A DNA stretch of 64,000 bases from Hymenobacter nitidus (lineage in GTDB: Bacteria > Bacteroidota > Bacteroidia > Cytophagales > Hymenobacteraceae), in the NCBI RefSeq assembly GCF_020447315.1, contig NZ_JAJADQ010000003.1, forward strand, positions 310,001 to 374,000. Reading direction: 5' to 3'. The translations under genes were made by a program, and so were the position numbers. Below are positions 8,891 through 18,599 of the stretch, piece by piece. Every line of letters begins with the position of its first letter. The first letter of the stretch is position 1. The notes under the pieces are model-generated. The model saw nothing but the letters and a program-made list of their open reading frames with translations. It made no database searches and was not told the origin of the DNA.

Positions 8891-10066
8891 ATGCTACCCG
8901 AAATCAAGCATTACCCCGTGAACTGGGTTGATGGGATGAAGATATCCCGCCGTCATTTCACCGAGCTTGAACAGTTTACCACCGAGCACCTGCGCGACGC
9001 GACGGCCCTGGGCCTGAGCGCCCACCGCTACGGCCTGCTGCCCACCGACTCGCACGGTCTGTCCTCGTTCGAGCTGCTGCTCAGCGTCGATCAGCAGCAA
9101 AGCGTGACGGCCCGCCTCACCCACTGCCGGGCCGTTACGGCCGGCGGGGCGCGCCTCGAAATAACGAGCGGCAGCGAGCCACTCACGCTGCGCACCAGTC
9201 TGGCCCAGCTGCTGCACGAGTTCAACCTGCCGGCCACCGAGCAGCTGCGCTTCAGCGTGGTGGCCTCGGTGAACCCCTACGTGCGGGTTCCCATGGGCCA
9301 GCCGGCACCCGAAGAGGTGCCCCCGCGCCACCCTTATACCCGGCCCGAGTACCAACTGAGCATCGTGCCCACCCAGCAGGTCAACACGGCGGCGGTCAGC
9401 TCCTTTCACTTGGTGGTGGGCGAGTTGGTGTACGCTGAGAGCATGCTGCGCGCCGTCCCCCAGTTTATTCCGCCCAGCACGGCCCTGACCAGCCACCCCG
9501 GTCTGCTCAAGTGGCTCCACCAGATCGAGCACCTGTTGCAGGAGGTCGAGACGGACGCCTTTAAGGTTATTCACAAGGTGAAGCTGCGGGCCGACAAGAA
9601 AAGCGCCCTCAGTGAGCAGGTGCAGTTTCTGGCCGAGCGTACCGTGTTTGCCCTGGCCCAGCACCTGACTACCCTTCACCTGAGTGCTGCCGAGCAGCCG
9701 CCCATTTACTTGCTCGACACGCTGCTGCGCATGGCCAAGCAGGTAAAAACGGCCCTGGAATGCTTTACCGAGGCCGAGCGCGAAGAGCTGCTCAAGTACT
9801 TCGAGCAGTGGTCGGAAACGGCGCCGGCTACGCTGCTCGGGGCCCTGCACGCGGCCGTGACCCTACGCTACGACCACCACCGGGTGCACGAGCACCTGGA
9901 GCAGCAGGTGGCGCTCTGGCAGTTGGTGGCCACTGTGTTCCGGCAGCTCACCCAGCTCGAGTACATCGGCAAGAACAAAGAGGGCTGGAAAACCTTCATC
10001 AACGAGAATCCGGTGGCGCCGGCCGCTGCCCCGGAAAAACCCATTACGCGGTGGAATCCTTTCTAA
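8891..10066 (+). CDS. tssK: T6SS baseplate protein TssK
   Basis: A 391-residue cytoplasmic protein. The N terminus (YPVNWVDGMKISRRHF) carries the W.eGM.....HF pattern shared by TssK proteins. A beta-rich shoulder region follows, then helices from about 200 and a small C-terminal head domain. In canonical systems TssK links the baseplate to the membrane complex. It sits 72 bp after tssN and 33 bp before tssO, so the three are probably co-transcribed. Confidence 0.9.
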   Translation: MLPEIKHYPVNWVDGMKISRRHFTELEQFTTEHLRDATALGLSAHRYGLLPTDSHGLSSFELLLSVDQQQSVTARLTHCRAVTAGGARLEITSGSEPLTLRTSLAQLLHEFNLPATEQLRFSVVASVNPYVRVPMGQPAPEEVPPRHPYTRPEYQLSIVPTQQVNTAAVSSFHLVVGELVYAESMLRAVPQFIPPSTALTSHPGLLKWLHQIEHLLQEVETDAFKVIHKVKLRADKKSALSEQVQFLAERTVFALAQHLTTLHLSAAEQPPIYLLDTLLRMAKQVKTALECFTEAEREELLKYFEQWSETAPATLLGALHAAVTLRYDHHRVHEHLEQQVALWQLVATVFRQLTQLEYIGKNKEGWKTFINENPVAPAAAPEKPITRWNPF

Positions 10067-10099
10067 CCTTCTTCTTCGCCCGTAACCCTTCCCGCCTGC

Positions 10100-11014
10100 A
10101 TGAAGCCCCTTAACCACACCGAACGTACCACCCGTCTGTGGAAATTCACGCTCTTTTACCTGCTAGCCCTGGCCTTGCCGCTGCTGGCGTCCTACTTCCT
10201 GTTTTCCGACGGCACCATCGCCGATGAAAACAAGAATCTGAAGCGGGAGCTGCAACGCACCCGCGACGAGCAGCACAAGCTGCTGGCCCAGCTCGACACC
10301 CTGACCGGCTACCTGCAGCGCATTGAGCTAACCGACCGGCAGCTGCGCACGGAAAGCAACGACCTCGTGGTTGGGGAGCTCAACAAGCGCAGCCAGGACT
10401 ACCTGAACGCCATTGCCGTGACGCTCAGCGAGCTGCGGCGCGACTCCACCCAGATGCAGTTCCTGACCAACAAGCGCCTGGCCCATAACATTCTGCGCGA
10501 CTTCGACCTGTTCCGCAGCAACCGCAGCACCGTGGACTTTCTGCGGCAGTCTCTCGATAAGCGCGGCATCGACGTATCGGGCAAGGAACAGATTGCGGCC
10601 GAGCTGGCCCAAACCAAGCAGCTGCTGGCCACCTTTCAGGCGGCGGCAGCCAACCGTCCGGCTCCGGCCGCTGGCGGGGGCGGTGGTGGCTACGGGGGCG
10701 GCGGCTATAGTGGTGGCAGCAGCAGCGGGGGCGGCAGCGCCCGGTCGGCTGATCTGCAGCGCCGCCTGCAGGAAAGCAGCAACCAAGTGGCCCTGCTCTC
10801 CGATCAGGTCAACTTCGTGAATGCCGACTGCCTGCGGCTGCGGGCGGCCAACATGAGCAAGGAGCAGCGCAAGGAAATGCTGGAACAGGCCCGCAAAGGC
10901 TTTGTCGCCATTCTGCAGAATCCCAGCTCGGAAGACATGAAGGCCAGCGTGGAGAAAATGATTGATTCCATCGACAAAGAACTGGGCCGCAAGCGGGGCC
11001 TGTTCGGCGGCTAA
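10100..11014 (+). CDS. tssO: T6SSiii membrane protein TssO
   Basis: A 304-residue protein with one N-terminal membrane helix (about 15-36), then a long coiled-coil region (about 44-85), helical segments, a Gly/Ser-rich spacer (about 187-214) and a charged C-terminal helical part. This is the layout of TssO, specific to subtype iii. The glycine-rich spacer probably gives flexibility between two envelope or cytoplasmic parts; topology cannot be fixed from sequence. Its position between tssK and tssE supports the call. Confidence 0.82.
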   Translation: MKPLNHTERTTRLWKFTLFYLLALALPLLASYFLFSDGTIADENKNLKRELQRTRDEQHKLLAQLDTLTGYLQRIELTDRQLRTESNDLVVGELNKRSQDYLNAIAVTLSELRRDSTQMQFLTNKRLAHNILRDFDLFRSNRSTVDFLRQSLDKRGIDVSGKEQIAAELAQTKQLLATFQAAAANRPAPAAGGGGGGYGGGGYSGGSSSGGGSARSADLQRRLQESSNQVALLSDQVNFVNADCLRLRAANMSKEQRKEMLEQARKGFVAILQNPSSEDMKASVEKMIDSIDKELGRKRGLFGG

Positions 11015-11026
11015 TTCCACGCCCGC

Positions 11027-11452
11027 ATGAGCCACCAGTACTACCGCCTGCCGCTCAATTTTGAGGATCTGCTGCAGCGCCGCCCCCTGGCCCGCTGCTC
11101 GGTGCAGGAGTCCATTGCCGAACACTTGTACCTGATGCTGACAACCCACTTCGGCGAGTCGCGCTTCGACCCGGGCTTTGGCTGCGTGGTCTGGCAGCAG
11201 GACTTTGAGGCCATGACCACCATGCGCTGGAAAGACAATGTGCAGCGCTCCGTGGAGCAGACCATAGCGGCCCGCGAGCCGCGCCTGGAGCAGGTAAAAG
11301 TGCTGGTCGGCATCGAGGATTTCGAAATGAAAGGCATCAACCAGCGCATCCGCAAGCGGCTGGAAGTGACCGTGCGGGCCGTGCTGCACCGCACCAACGA
11401 GCCGTTTGCCTTCCGGGCCAGCCTGTTTGTGGCCCCCTTATCGGTAGTATAG
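11027..11452 (+). CDS. tssE: T6SS baseplate protein TssE (gp25-like)
   Basis: A 141-residue gp25/GPW-type protein, the sheath-initiating baseplate wedge component. The N terminus has the helical SIAEHLYLMLTTHFGE.R stretch with a following FDPGFG segment, as in TssE. The central part (SVEQTIAAREPRLE) and the final beta strands also fit. It starts 12 bp after tssO and is followed 33 bp later by tssF. Confidence 0.9.
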   Translation: MSHQYYRLPLNFEDLLQRRPLARCSVQESIAEHLYLMLTTHFGESRFDPGFGCVVWQQDFEAMTTMRWKDNVQRSVEQTIAAREPRLEQVKVLVGIEDFEMKGINQRIRKRLEVTVRAVLHRTNEPFAFRASLFVAPLSVV

Positions 11453-11485
11453 GCCCGCTCCTATTCTTTGCTTATTCTGTAATTT

Positions 11486-13333
11486 ATGCACGCTTCCGAA
11501 GATTTTACCAGAGCCGGTATCAAAAGTCGCCTCACCCAGAAGGCGGCCGAAATGTGGGGCTACAGCGAGGCCGATATGGAAGGCTTCGACCCCCTGGTGC
11601 AGCTGCTGCTGGAAGCCTGCGCCGTGGAGCTGGAAAAAATCGGGCAGGAAATCAACAACACGCAATACCGGCTGGTAGAGCGCCTGGCCAGCCTGCTGAA
11701 CCCCGACGTGGTGGATGCCCCGCGCCCGGCCCACGCCATTGCCCACGCCCAGCCCCGGGAACCGGTGTCGCTGCTGCCCGCCGACGCCCAGTTTGCGTAC
11801 CACCGCACGGCTGCGGGCCGGGCTGCGGCCGGCCCGGCTACCTTCTTCTCGCCTTTGCAGGCCACTCGCCTCACCGATGGCGCCATCCGCTACCTGGCCA
11901 CCGACGACCAGATCTGGCGGGCCGAAGCAGGCGGGCAGAAGCGCCCCCTGGCCATGGCCGCCCGCCCCGAGCCGGCCGAGCACCGCAGCCTCTGGCTTGG
12001 GCTGGAGCTGAATCCGGAGGTAACTTCCCTGGCTGACCTCTCCTTCTACTTCGACTGGCTGAATGAGCCCCGCCGCGACGCCTACCTGGCTTATCTGCCC
12101 GGCGAGACCTGGCGCCTGGCCGAACGCACATTGCCCGTAGCCCTGGGGCTCGATTCAACGGACAGCGAAACGGTGCCTCTGCTGCACCAGGAGTACGATT
12201 TCCTGCAGCGCGTAGAGCAGCATGTGCGCCATCTCTACGCCCCCAATTTTGTGCGCGTGCTGCCCTCCCCCGGCGCTGAACTAGCGTTTTACCTGCGCGA
12301 AACCTTCCCCGCACCGCTCGTGTCCCGCTTTGCCCCGGAGGTGCTGGAATCCTTTACCCAGCCGCTGATCTGGCTGGAAGTGCGCTTTTCGCACGCCTTG
12401 CCCCCGGAGGCCCTCTCTTCGGTGACATGCGGCCTGAACTGTTTTCCCGTGCTGAACCGCCGCCTCAACAAGCAGCTGTTTCGCCTGCAGCCCGCCCTCA
12501 ATATCTTCCCGTTGGCTTCGGAAGAAGCCTTCCTGGCCATCCGGGAGGTGTATAGCCTGCGCAACGTCGTGTTTCGCTCCACGACCCTGAGCAGCCTGCA
12601 GGAAAACGAAATTGACACCTACACGCTCCGCTACGGTGCTGGCCGCTTCGATGCCCGCTCGGGTAAGGAGGCCCTGCTGGAGCTGCTGGAGCTGCTGCGC
12701 GACGAAAGCCGGGCTTTCACGGCCACCGGCACCGATTTTGTCGCCAACACGCTGCGCGAGCTAAACCAAAGTCTGGCCCGCCTGGAAGAGCGACTGGCCC
12801 AAACCGCCACCGACTTGGCTACCGACCCGGCTCCCTACGTGATGCTGCGCCCCCAAGACCCCAACGACAGCGTGTACCTGGAGTACTGGTCCAGCGACGG
12901 AGAAGCGGGCAACCGTATCCCCAACGGCAGCCGCCTGCAGGTCTACGATGGACATTACCTGGAAGGCGTGCAGCTAGTAACGACCACCAGCGGCGGCCGC
13001 GAACGACCCCGCCCGGAGGAGCGGGTGCATACGCTGCGCAAAAACCTGCTCAGCCGCAACCGCATCGTGACAGTAGAAGATATCCGAGCGGCCTGCTGGG
13101 CCGAGCTGGGCAATCAGCTCAGCCAAGTGCATATTGAGAAGGGCTTCCGCAATGGCACCACGCCCACGGCGGGCTTCGTGCGCTGCATCCGGGTGGTGCT
13201 CACGCCCGCACCGGGCAGCCGCCTTTCGGCACCGGAGTGGCAGCGCACGGCCCAGGAGCTGCAGGTGCTGCTGGCCAGCCAGTCGGCCATGAACCTGCCC
13301 TACGAGGTGAGCGTGGCCACTTCGGCACTGTAA
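11486..13333 (+). CDS. tssF: T6SS baseplate protein TssF
   Basis: A 615-residue protein, the largest baseplate wedge subunit. Recognisable by its N terminus (KSRLTQKAAEMWGYSEADME, then DPLVQLLLEACAVEL and a helical segment ending in a LLNP motif). The C-terminal third holds the YYVMLRPQDPNDSV-like region and a gpJ-like tail with SRNRIVTVEDI. It completes the plus-strand run and ends just before a strong terminator. Confidence 0.9.
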   Translation: MHASEDFTRAGIKSRLTQKAAEMWGYSEADMEGFDPLVQLLLEACAVELEKIGQEINNTQYRLVERLASLLNPDVVDAPRPAHAIAHAQPREPVSLLPADAQFAYHRTAAGRAAAGPATFFSPLQATRLTDGAIRYLATDDQIWRAEAGGQKRPLAMAARPEPAEHRSLWLGLELNPEVTSLADLSFYFDWLNEPRRDAYLAYLPGETWRLAERTLPVALGLDSTDSETVPLLHQEYDFLQRVEQHVRHLYAPNFVRVLPSPGAELAFYLRETFPAPLVSRFAPEVLESFTQPLIWLEVRFSHALPPEALSSVTCGLNCFPVLNRRLNKQLFRLQPALNIFPLASEEAFLAIREVYSLRNVVFRSTTLSSLQENEIDTYTLRYGAGRFDARSGKEALLELLELLRDESRAFTATGTDFVANTLRELNQSLARLEERLAQTATDLATDPAPYVMLRPQDPNDSVYLEYWSSDGEAGNRIPNGSRLQVYDGHYLEGVQLVTTTSGGRERPRPEERVHTLRKNLLSRNRIVTVEDIRAACWAELGNQLSQVHIEKGFRNGTTPTAGFVRCIRVVLTPAPGSRLSAPEWQRTAQELQVLLASQSAMNLPYEVSVATSAL

Positions 13334-13349
13334 AGTCTGTAATTCGCAA

Positions 13350-13398
13350 AAAAGCCGCACCCGGCACTGCTACAGCAGCAGTGCCGGGTGCGGCTTTT
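13350..13398. terminator. Strong bidirectional terminator
   Basis: A perfect 22-bp stem (13350-13371 and 13377-13398) with a 5-nt loop and flanking A and T runs, between the convergent tssF and the ankyrin lipoprotein gene. Confidence 0.88.
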
Positions 13399-13414
13399 AA
13401 AGTCAGTGGCCTGG

Positions 13415-14419
13415 CTATTTGCCGCCCGGTGAAGGCATAAAGAACGGCGGCTCGGGAATGCCCTGCTGCTGCATCCAGGCTTTCATAGCGGCCACCGCCT
13501 GATCTTCCTGCTGGACCCAGGGCTTGCCTACCACCTCGGGCTGGGCGCCCAGGGCATCGAGCTTTTCGCGCCAGGCCCTTCCTTCCGGCGTCTGCTCCCA
13601 CCGCTCCCGGATTGCCGCGTAGCGTTTGGCTCCTGATGAGGGCACCGGAAACTTCACGCCGTGCGCCAGCAACCACTGTTTCACCTTGATCTGCCACTGA
13701 GTAGCCTCCGCGTTGCCCACGCTTTTCTCCTGAGTGCTTACAGCTACTTCGTTATTATTCGTGCGCCAGTCGGCTCCCCTTTCGAGCAGGTAATACACCA
13801 TCTCAAAATTGTTCAGGCTGGCCAACGTTGCCGTTATCGTCCCGCCCGCACTATCTGTGGCATTGATATCGGCCCCGTGGTCGAGCAGCATTTTCATGCG
13901 CGTATAGTTATTGATGTATATGGCATTATGCAGAGCTGGCATCTTGCGCTCATCACGGCTATTGGGGTCGGCACCCAGCTCCAGCAAAGCCAGTAGCAGC
14001 TCGTCTTTGGGGCCTTCGGTGGCGATATTAAGCAGGTGTGTGGTATCTACTCCGCCGCTGTTGTTGGGCAGGTGCAAAGGCTGATTCACGTTGGCCTTAT
14101 GGGCCACCAATGCCTGCAACGATTTCACATGGTGGTGCGAGTAGGCCCACAATAGAAACGTGACGCCCTGCTTGCCTTCCAGATTCGGATTTAGGTCGGG
14201 ATGCTGCCGAAAAACAGCATCAATTTTAGCCACATTATCTTCCCGGATGGCTTGCGCAAGCGTTAGCGCCGGTCTAGTAGGAAAGTACTCTTCAGGCTTA
14301 TGCTTATAGATTGGGTTAGCGGACGATTCCATGGAATGACATTGGGTGAGGGAGATGAGCGAGAGCCACAGCCAGCATAGGGCAGCAGAGAAAAGCTTGA
14401 CGCCAGCCAGTAGCCTCAT
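13415..14419 (-). CDS. Ankyrin-repeat lipoprotein, likely immunity protein for the Hcp-lipase
   Basis: A 334-residue protein. Residues 1-27 form a lipoprotein signal with a hydrophobic core and lipobox-like LTQC (Cys27), so it should be anchored in the cell envelope. About five ankyrin-type units follow between residues ~50 and ~235 (ALLELGADPNSRD, MLLDHGADINATD, YLLERGADWRTNN). The C-terminal ~90 residues are charged and helical. Its ATG overlaps the stop of the upstream lipase gene by ATGA (14416-14419), so translation is coupled. Cognate proteins of T6SS lipases are often lipoproteins or periplasmic repeat proteins; the immunity role is inferred from that and from position. Confidence 0.75.
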   Translation of the reverse strand: MRLLAGVKLFSAALCWLWLSLISLTQCHSMESSANPIYKHKPEEYFPTRPALTLAQAIREDNVAKIDAVFRQHPDLNPNLEGKQGVTFLLWAYSHHHVKSLQALVAHKANVNQPLHLPNNSGGVDTTHLLNIATEGPKDELLLALLELGADPNSRDERKMPALHNAIYINNYTRMKMLLDHGADINATDSAGGTITATLASLNNFEMVYYLLERGADWRTNNNEVAVSTQEKSVGNAEATQWQIKVKQWLLAHGVKFPVPSSGAKRYAAIRERWEQTPEGRAWREKLDALGAQPEVVGKPWVQQEDQAVAAMKAWMQQQGIPEPPFFMPSPGGK

Positions 14420-15840
14420 GACCCCAGATAGTTGGTAATGGTACCGATATCCTGATCTTTCTCATGTTCGATGTGGTCTACCATCTGCGGGGCAATACCG
14501 TGCCCGTGCAAGGCCATGGTCACGGCGGGCTTAAAGGGATTCAGCGCCGCCAGATCCTTCCACTGGTGCTGCCACTGCGGGGCGGGTGTCACGGGGCGGG
14601 AGGTACCCAGAGCCTTTGGCAGCACCACTCCGCCCGGAATACGCATTCCATTCTGGATGTTATTCAACGGGTCGGAGGTGGAGCGGTAGGCTTCAATCAG
14701 GCTGGAAGCCTCCTTCATGACCTGCCGGGAGAGGTTATAGGGTGGCCGCTTAATGGTGTTTACATGAAGGCCCGCCGCATTGAAGGTGTAGCCCTGGGTG
14801 CCGGTAATAACACTGGCGGCCGAGGCCAGCCCTCCACCGAGCGAGTGGCCCGTCGTTTCGACCGAGGCCTTGCCGATCTGCTTGACCACGACGTCTGCCA
14901 ACCGCATCGACTGGTTATACTGTTTCTCCTCTAGGCCGATGCCCTGGCGTAAATCGGCCATGATATCCGGCTTATCCTCCGTTCCGGCGTAGGCAATTAC
15001 CAGTTTGGGCGGTACCTCGAAGCTCGACTGATATATGGCCGCTTTAAAGCCGGTTTTGGGGTCAAGTAGCAGTTCAGGGCTGGCGCCTACCTGCGCCAGT
15101 TCTGGCGCACTCAGCATGTGCCAGCCTTCGGGCTCAGGTACGGGCGGTATTTTGTCGCTGTTATAGACATGGCCGCTCAGGCGGGCCCGCTCCACGGCTA
15201 TGTTGTTGCGCTCCAGGCGAGTCAGCGCATTTTGCACGTTGGCTTCGGGCGGCCCGGCTAGCTCTGGCGGCACCTGACCAAGCTTCGTGCTGGCCGACTG
15301 CATCAGGGTGCGGCGGGCCGTGTAGCGTTCCTTTTTCGAGAGCTGCGGTGTAGCCTCTGCTGCTATCTGCTGGCTGGCAGCTAAGGCTTCCGTCGGCGTT
15401 TCGGCCTTAGCAGCGGCTTTTTTGGCCGCTGCCCGCGTCTTGGGCGGCTTATTCCAGCGCTGCTCCAGCACCTGCCCGTCTAGTTCCAGCTGCTGGGCCG
15501 AAAGCACCAGCAGACAATGGTGGGCCGCTTCGTCGGCGCCCGGCACTAGCTGCACGTGCTGGTGCACGCAGCGGGCATCGGTAAAGGCCAGGGTGCGGCG
15601 GGGCTGGGTCACGTCGTCGGGGAAAAACACGACTTCCCCGCTGCGCAGGCTGTCGGGCAAACTGGCCCACTCGGCCAGCTCGGTCCCTTCCTCCCCATCG
15701 AGCAGCAACTGCAGGGGTGTGCCCGTTACTTTCGAGTTGGGCCGGCCCCGGGCATCGGTATTCTGGCGAAATCCAAACGAGCAGGCGGCCAGCGGGTAGG
15801 TATGGCCCGCTAGGCGCAGCTCAGCATTGATGTACGTCAT
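14416..15840 (-). CDS. Hcp-lipase fusion (T6SS cargo effector)
   Basis: A 474-residue protein in three parts. Residues 1-131 align by eye with the Hcp encoded at 20756: a GRP.SKV.GT segment, a W......RSG...F strand, TL.F.DA.CV, and a final NG/DG.VL...W motif. Residues 132-195 are an Ala/Lys-rich linker. The rest is an alpha/beta-hydrolase lipase with YAGTED (oxyanion region, 284-289) and the nucleophile elbow GHSLGGG (331-337, Ser333). Asp390 and His445 or His447 are candidate triad partners. I infer that the lipase rides in the T6SS tube and attacks membrane lipids. The ankyrin lipoprotein gene overlaps its stop. Confidence 0.85.
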   Translation of the reverse strand: MTYINAELRLAGHTYPLAACSFGFRQNTDARGRPNSKVTGTPLQLLLDGEEGTELAEWASLPDSLRSGEVVFFPDDVTQPRRTLAFTDARCVHQHVQLVPGADEAAHHCLLVLSAQQLELDGQVLEQRWNKPPKTRAAAKKAAAKAETPTEALAASQQIAAEATPQLSKKERYTARRTLMQSASTKLGQVPPELAGPPEANVQNALTRLERNNIAVERARLSGHVYNSDKIPPVPEPEGWHMLSAPELAQVGASPELLLDPKTGFKAAIYQSSFEVPPKLVIAYAGTEDKPDIMADLRQGIGLEEKQYNQSMRLADVVVKQIGKASVETTGHSLGGGLASAASVITGTQGYTFNAAGLHVNTIKRPPYNLSRQVMKEASSLIEAYRSTSDPLNNIQNGMRIPGGVVLPKALGTSRPVTPAPQWQHQWKDLAALNPFKPAVTMALHGHGIAPQMVDHIEHEKDQDIGTITNYLGS

Positions 15841-15887
15841 AGAAGAACAGATAGCACGAATTGGAAACTCCTGCCGCCGACGGGCAG

Positions 15888-18434
15888 CTAGCTAATAACT
15901 TCGGCGGTTGGCAAGGCCGCCTGTTCAGCTGGCTCTTCGCCGGCCTGAACCTGCCAGGTCAGCTCCTCGGCTTCCAGGGCTTTGTCCAGCGCAATGACTG
16001 CACCTTTGCCTACTTCCCCGGCAATAATCATCCGGGAAATGGGCCGCCGCAGCTGCTGCCGGATTACGCCCTTGATGGGCCGGGCGCCGTAGCGCGGCGT
16101 GAAGCCCGACAAGGCCAGATGCTCGCGGGCCGCCGTCGACAGTTCCAGCGTAATGCCCTGGCGCTTGAGCTGCTCCTGTAGGGGCCGCAGGTGAATGTCG
16201 AAAATCTGCACCACGTTTTCCTCGGAAATGGGCGCAAACGGGACAATTTCGGTGAGCCGGGCCAGAAACTCGGGGCGGAAGTGGCGGCTCATGGTTTCCA
16301 TCAGCGTGTTGGTAGCCGGAATCTGGCCCTGGCCAAACGACTGGATGATCTGCTCACTGCCGATGTTGGAGGTGAACAGAATCACGGCGTTGGAAAAGTC
16401 GCCCTCCCGGCCCAGCCGGTCGTGCAGGCGGCCTTCGTCCAGGATCTGCAGGAAGATGTCGAACACCGAGCTGTGGGCCTTCTCGATTTCGTCGAACAGC
16501 ACCACCGAATAGGGCTTCTCCCGAATCTTGTTCACCAGCATGCCGCCTTCCTCGTAGCCCACGTAGCCGGGAGGCGCGCCGTAGAGCAGGGCCGCCGAGT
16601 GCTCTTCCTTGAACTCCGACATATCGAAGCGAATCAGGAACGACTCGTCGTTGAACAGGAAGTCGGCCAGGGACTTGGCCAGCTCAGTTTTGCCGGTGCC
16701 GGTGGGGCCCAGCAAAAAGAACGAGCCAATGGGCTGTCCGGCTTTGGTCAGGCCGGAGCGCGACTCCAGAATGGCTTCGCACAGCGCCTTCACCGCGTGG
16801 TTCTGGCCCACCACCCGCTGCTGCAGGGTCTGGTGCATGTTCAGCAGCTTGTCCCGCTCGTTGCTTTGCAGCTTGCCCAGCGGAATGCCGGTTTTGCCCG
16901 ATACCACGGCGGCAATATCGGTGCGGTCCACGCTGTCTTTCTTGGTAGCCGACAGCACTACCACGGCCGCCAGCAACTCCCGGATATAGGTTTCCAGGGC
17001 TTCGGCGGTTTCCAGTGTGTCGGGCTGCTGCTCCTGGTCAAGCTGGTTGAGCCAGAGGTGGCTCACTTGGTTCTGCACCTGGTACAGAAACCAGCGCAGC
17101 TCTTTCAGATAATCAGCCTCGGCCAGCTTGGGCTTGCGGGCCACCAGCAGCTCGAAGTCCTGCTGCAACTGCAGCAGCTCGGCGCTGGCGTGCTCGTCGA
17201 GCATCCGGATGGCGGCCATGGTACGGTCCACAAGGTCGATGGCCGAGTCTGGTAGCTGCCGGTCCTTAATGTAGCGCTTGGCCAGGCGTACGGCTTCACC
17301 CACGGTGCCCTCTCCTACTTGCAGGCCGTGGTGGGCGGCGTAGTAGGGCAGCACGCTTTCCACCATGCGCTCAGCCACCACCACACTCGGCTCCTCCACC
17401 CGTAGCACGTCGAAGCGGCGGTTGAAGGCTTCGTCGGCCTCGATGTACTGGCGGTACTCGTCGTTGGTCGTAGCCCCGATAACCGTTATTTCGCCCCGGG
17501 CCAGCTCGGGCTTCAGCAACTGGGCAATACCGGCCCCGGCCGAGCCTTTGGGGTCGAGCAGGGCGTGAATTTCGTCGATAAAAAGGATGGCGCGGGTATA
17601 CTGCTTGATTTCGCTCAGCACGCTCTTGATGCGGTCCTCTACCTCGCCTTTGTAGGAAGCTCCGGCTACCAGCGTACCCAGGTCCAGCTCAAACAGCACT
17701 ACCTGCTGCAAGTGCGTGGGCACTTTCTTTTGCACGATCTGCTGGGCAAAGCCTTCCACCAGCGCCGACTTGCCCACGCCCGGCTCGCCCACCAGCAGCA
17801 CGTTGGGTTTGGTGCGCCGCCCCAGAATCTCGGCCATCTGCCGCGTTTCCCGGTCGCGCCCCACAATGGGGTCCAGCTTGCCGGCCTCGGCCTGGGCCGT
17901 TTTGTTCACGCAGTACGTCGCCAGCGCCCCGGCTTTGCCGGCCGGCGCGGCGCGGTCCGTCAGCGGGGCCGACTGCTGCCCGTCGGCGCATACGGCCACG
18001 GGTTGCATAGCTTCGGGTTCTGCGGCCTCTATCACCTCGCGCTGGGTGAGGGGCAAAGATTTGAGCTGCTCAGTGGTATAGGCCAGCCCGGGCCGCAGCA
18101 CGGCCGCAAGGGCACACAGCGGGTCGGTCTGGTCCTTGGACAGCTGCAGGGCCACCAGGTCGGCTACTTCCAGAATGGGCTTCAGGTCCTTGTCGGCGGC
18201 CGGCGTTTCTGGGGGGCGTACGGCTTTGGGCAGGCCTTCGAGACGCACTTCAGCCCATTCGCGCAGGTAATGAATGTCTTTGCCTAGCTCCACGGCCAGC
18301 CACGAGGCCAGCCCTATTTCATTGTGCAGCAGGGCCGTCAGCAGGTGTGGGGCGGCGTAGTACTCGTGGCGGTATTCGTGGGCCACCGCCTGGGCAATGT
18401 GTAAGGCTCGCTTTAACTCTTCGGTGTAGGCCAT
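15888..18434 (-). CDS. clpV: T6SS sheath-recycling ATPase ClpV (TssH)
   Basis: An 848-residue Clp-B-type AAA+ protein. It has an N-terminal repeat domain (1-~145), Walker A 1 GEPGVGKS (216-223), Walker B FIDEIHAL, a middle coiled-coil part, and a second AAA+ module with Walker A GPTGTGKT (near 575) and LFDEIEKAH. ClpV disassembles contracted TssB/C sheath. The frame is open to 18572, but the ATG at 18434 directly precedes the conserved MAYTEELKRAL start. The gene is divergent from tssB and lies 47 bp after the Hcp-lipase gene on the same strand in reverse order, so it may be co-transcribed with it. Confidence 0.93.
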   Translation of the reverse strand: MAYTEELKRALHIAQAVAHEYRHEYYAAPHLLTALLHNEIGLASWLAVELGKDIHYLREWAEVRLEGLPKAVRPPETPAADKDLKPILEVADLVALQLSKDQTDPLCALAAVLRPGLAYTTEQLKSLPLTQREVIEAAEPEAMQPVAVCADGQQSAPLTDRAAPAGKAGALATYCVNKTAQAEAGKLDPIVGRDRETRQMAEILGRRTKPNVLLVGEPGVGKSALVEGFAQQIVQKKVPTHLQQVVLFELDLGTLVAGASYKGEVEDRIKSVLSEIKQYTRAILFIDEIHALLDPKGSAGAGIAQLLKPELARGEITVIGATTNDEYRQYIEADEAFNRRFDVLRVEEPSVVVAERMVESVLPYYAAHHGLQVGEGTVGEAVRLAKRYIKDRQLPDSAIDLVDRTMAAIRMLDEHASAELLQLQQDFELLVARKPKLAEADYLKELRWFLYQVQNQVSHLWLNQLDQEQQPDTLETAEALETYIRELLAAVVVLSATKKDSVDRTDIAAVVSGKTGIPLGKLQSNERDKLLNMHQTLQQRVVGQNHAVKALCEAILESRSGLTKAGQPIGSFFLLGPTGTGKTELAKSLADFLFNDESFLIRFDMSEFKEEHSAALLYGAPPGYVGYEEGGMLVNKIREKPYSVVLFDEIEKAHSSVFDIFLQILDEGRLHDRLGREGDFSNAVILFTSNIGSEQIIQSFGQGQIPATNTLMETMSRHFRPEFLARLTEIVPFAPISEENVVQIFDIHLRPLQEQLKRQGITLELSTAAREHLALSGFTPRYGARPIKGVIRQQLRRPISRMIIAGEVGKGAVIALDKALEAEELTWQVQAGEEPAEQAALPTAEVIS

Positions 18435-18599
18435 AGACGGAAATAAGATATGAGGCGAAGCAAGAACGGCCCAGGACCGCTCAAGGATACTATAGTCGGT
18501 TCGCCTGCGGTGGTAGGATTGGGGCGGTAAGGTAGGATAATATCCCTTTGTGCGGGCCGCAACCACCCGCACATAATTTTTTCTTCTTTCAATAGGGCA

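Noticed and set aside
15861..18287. Several long plus-strand frames
   Set aside because: Antisense to clpV, which has both AAA+ modules intact.
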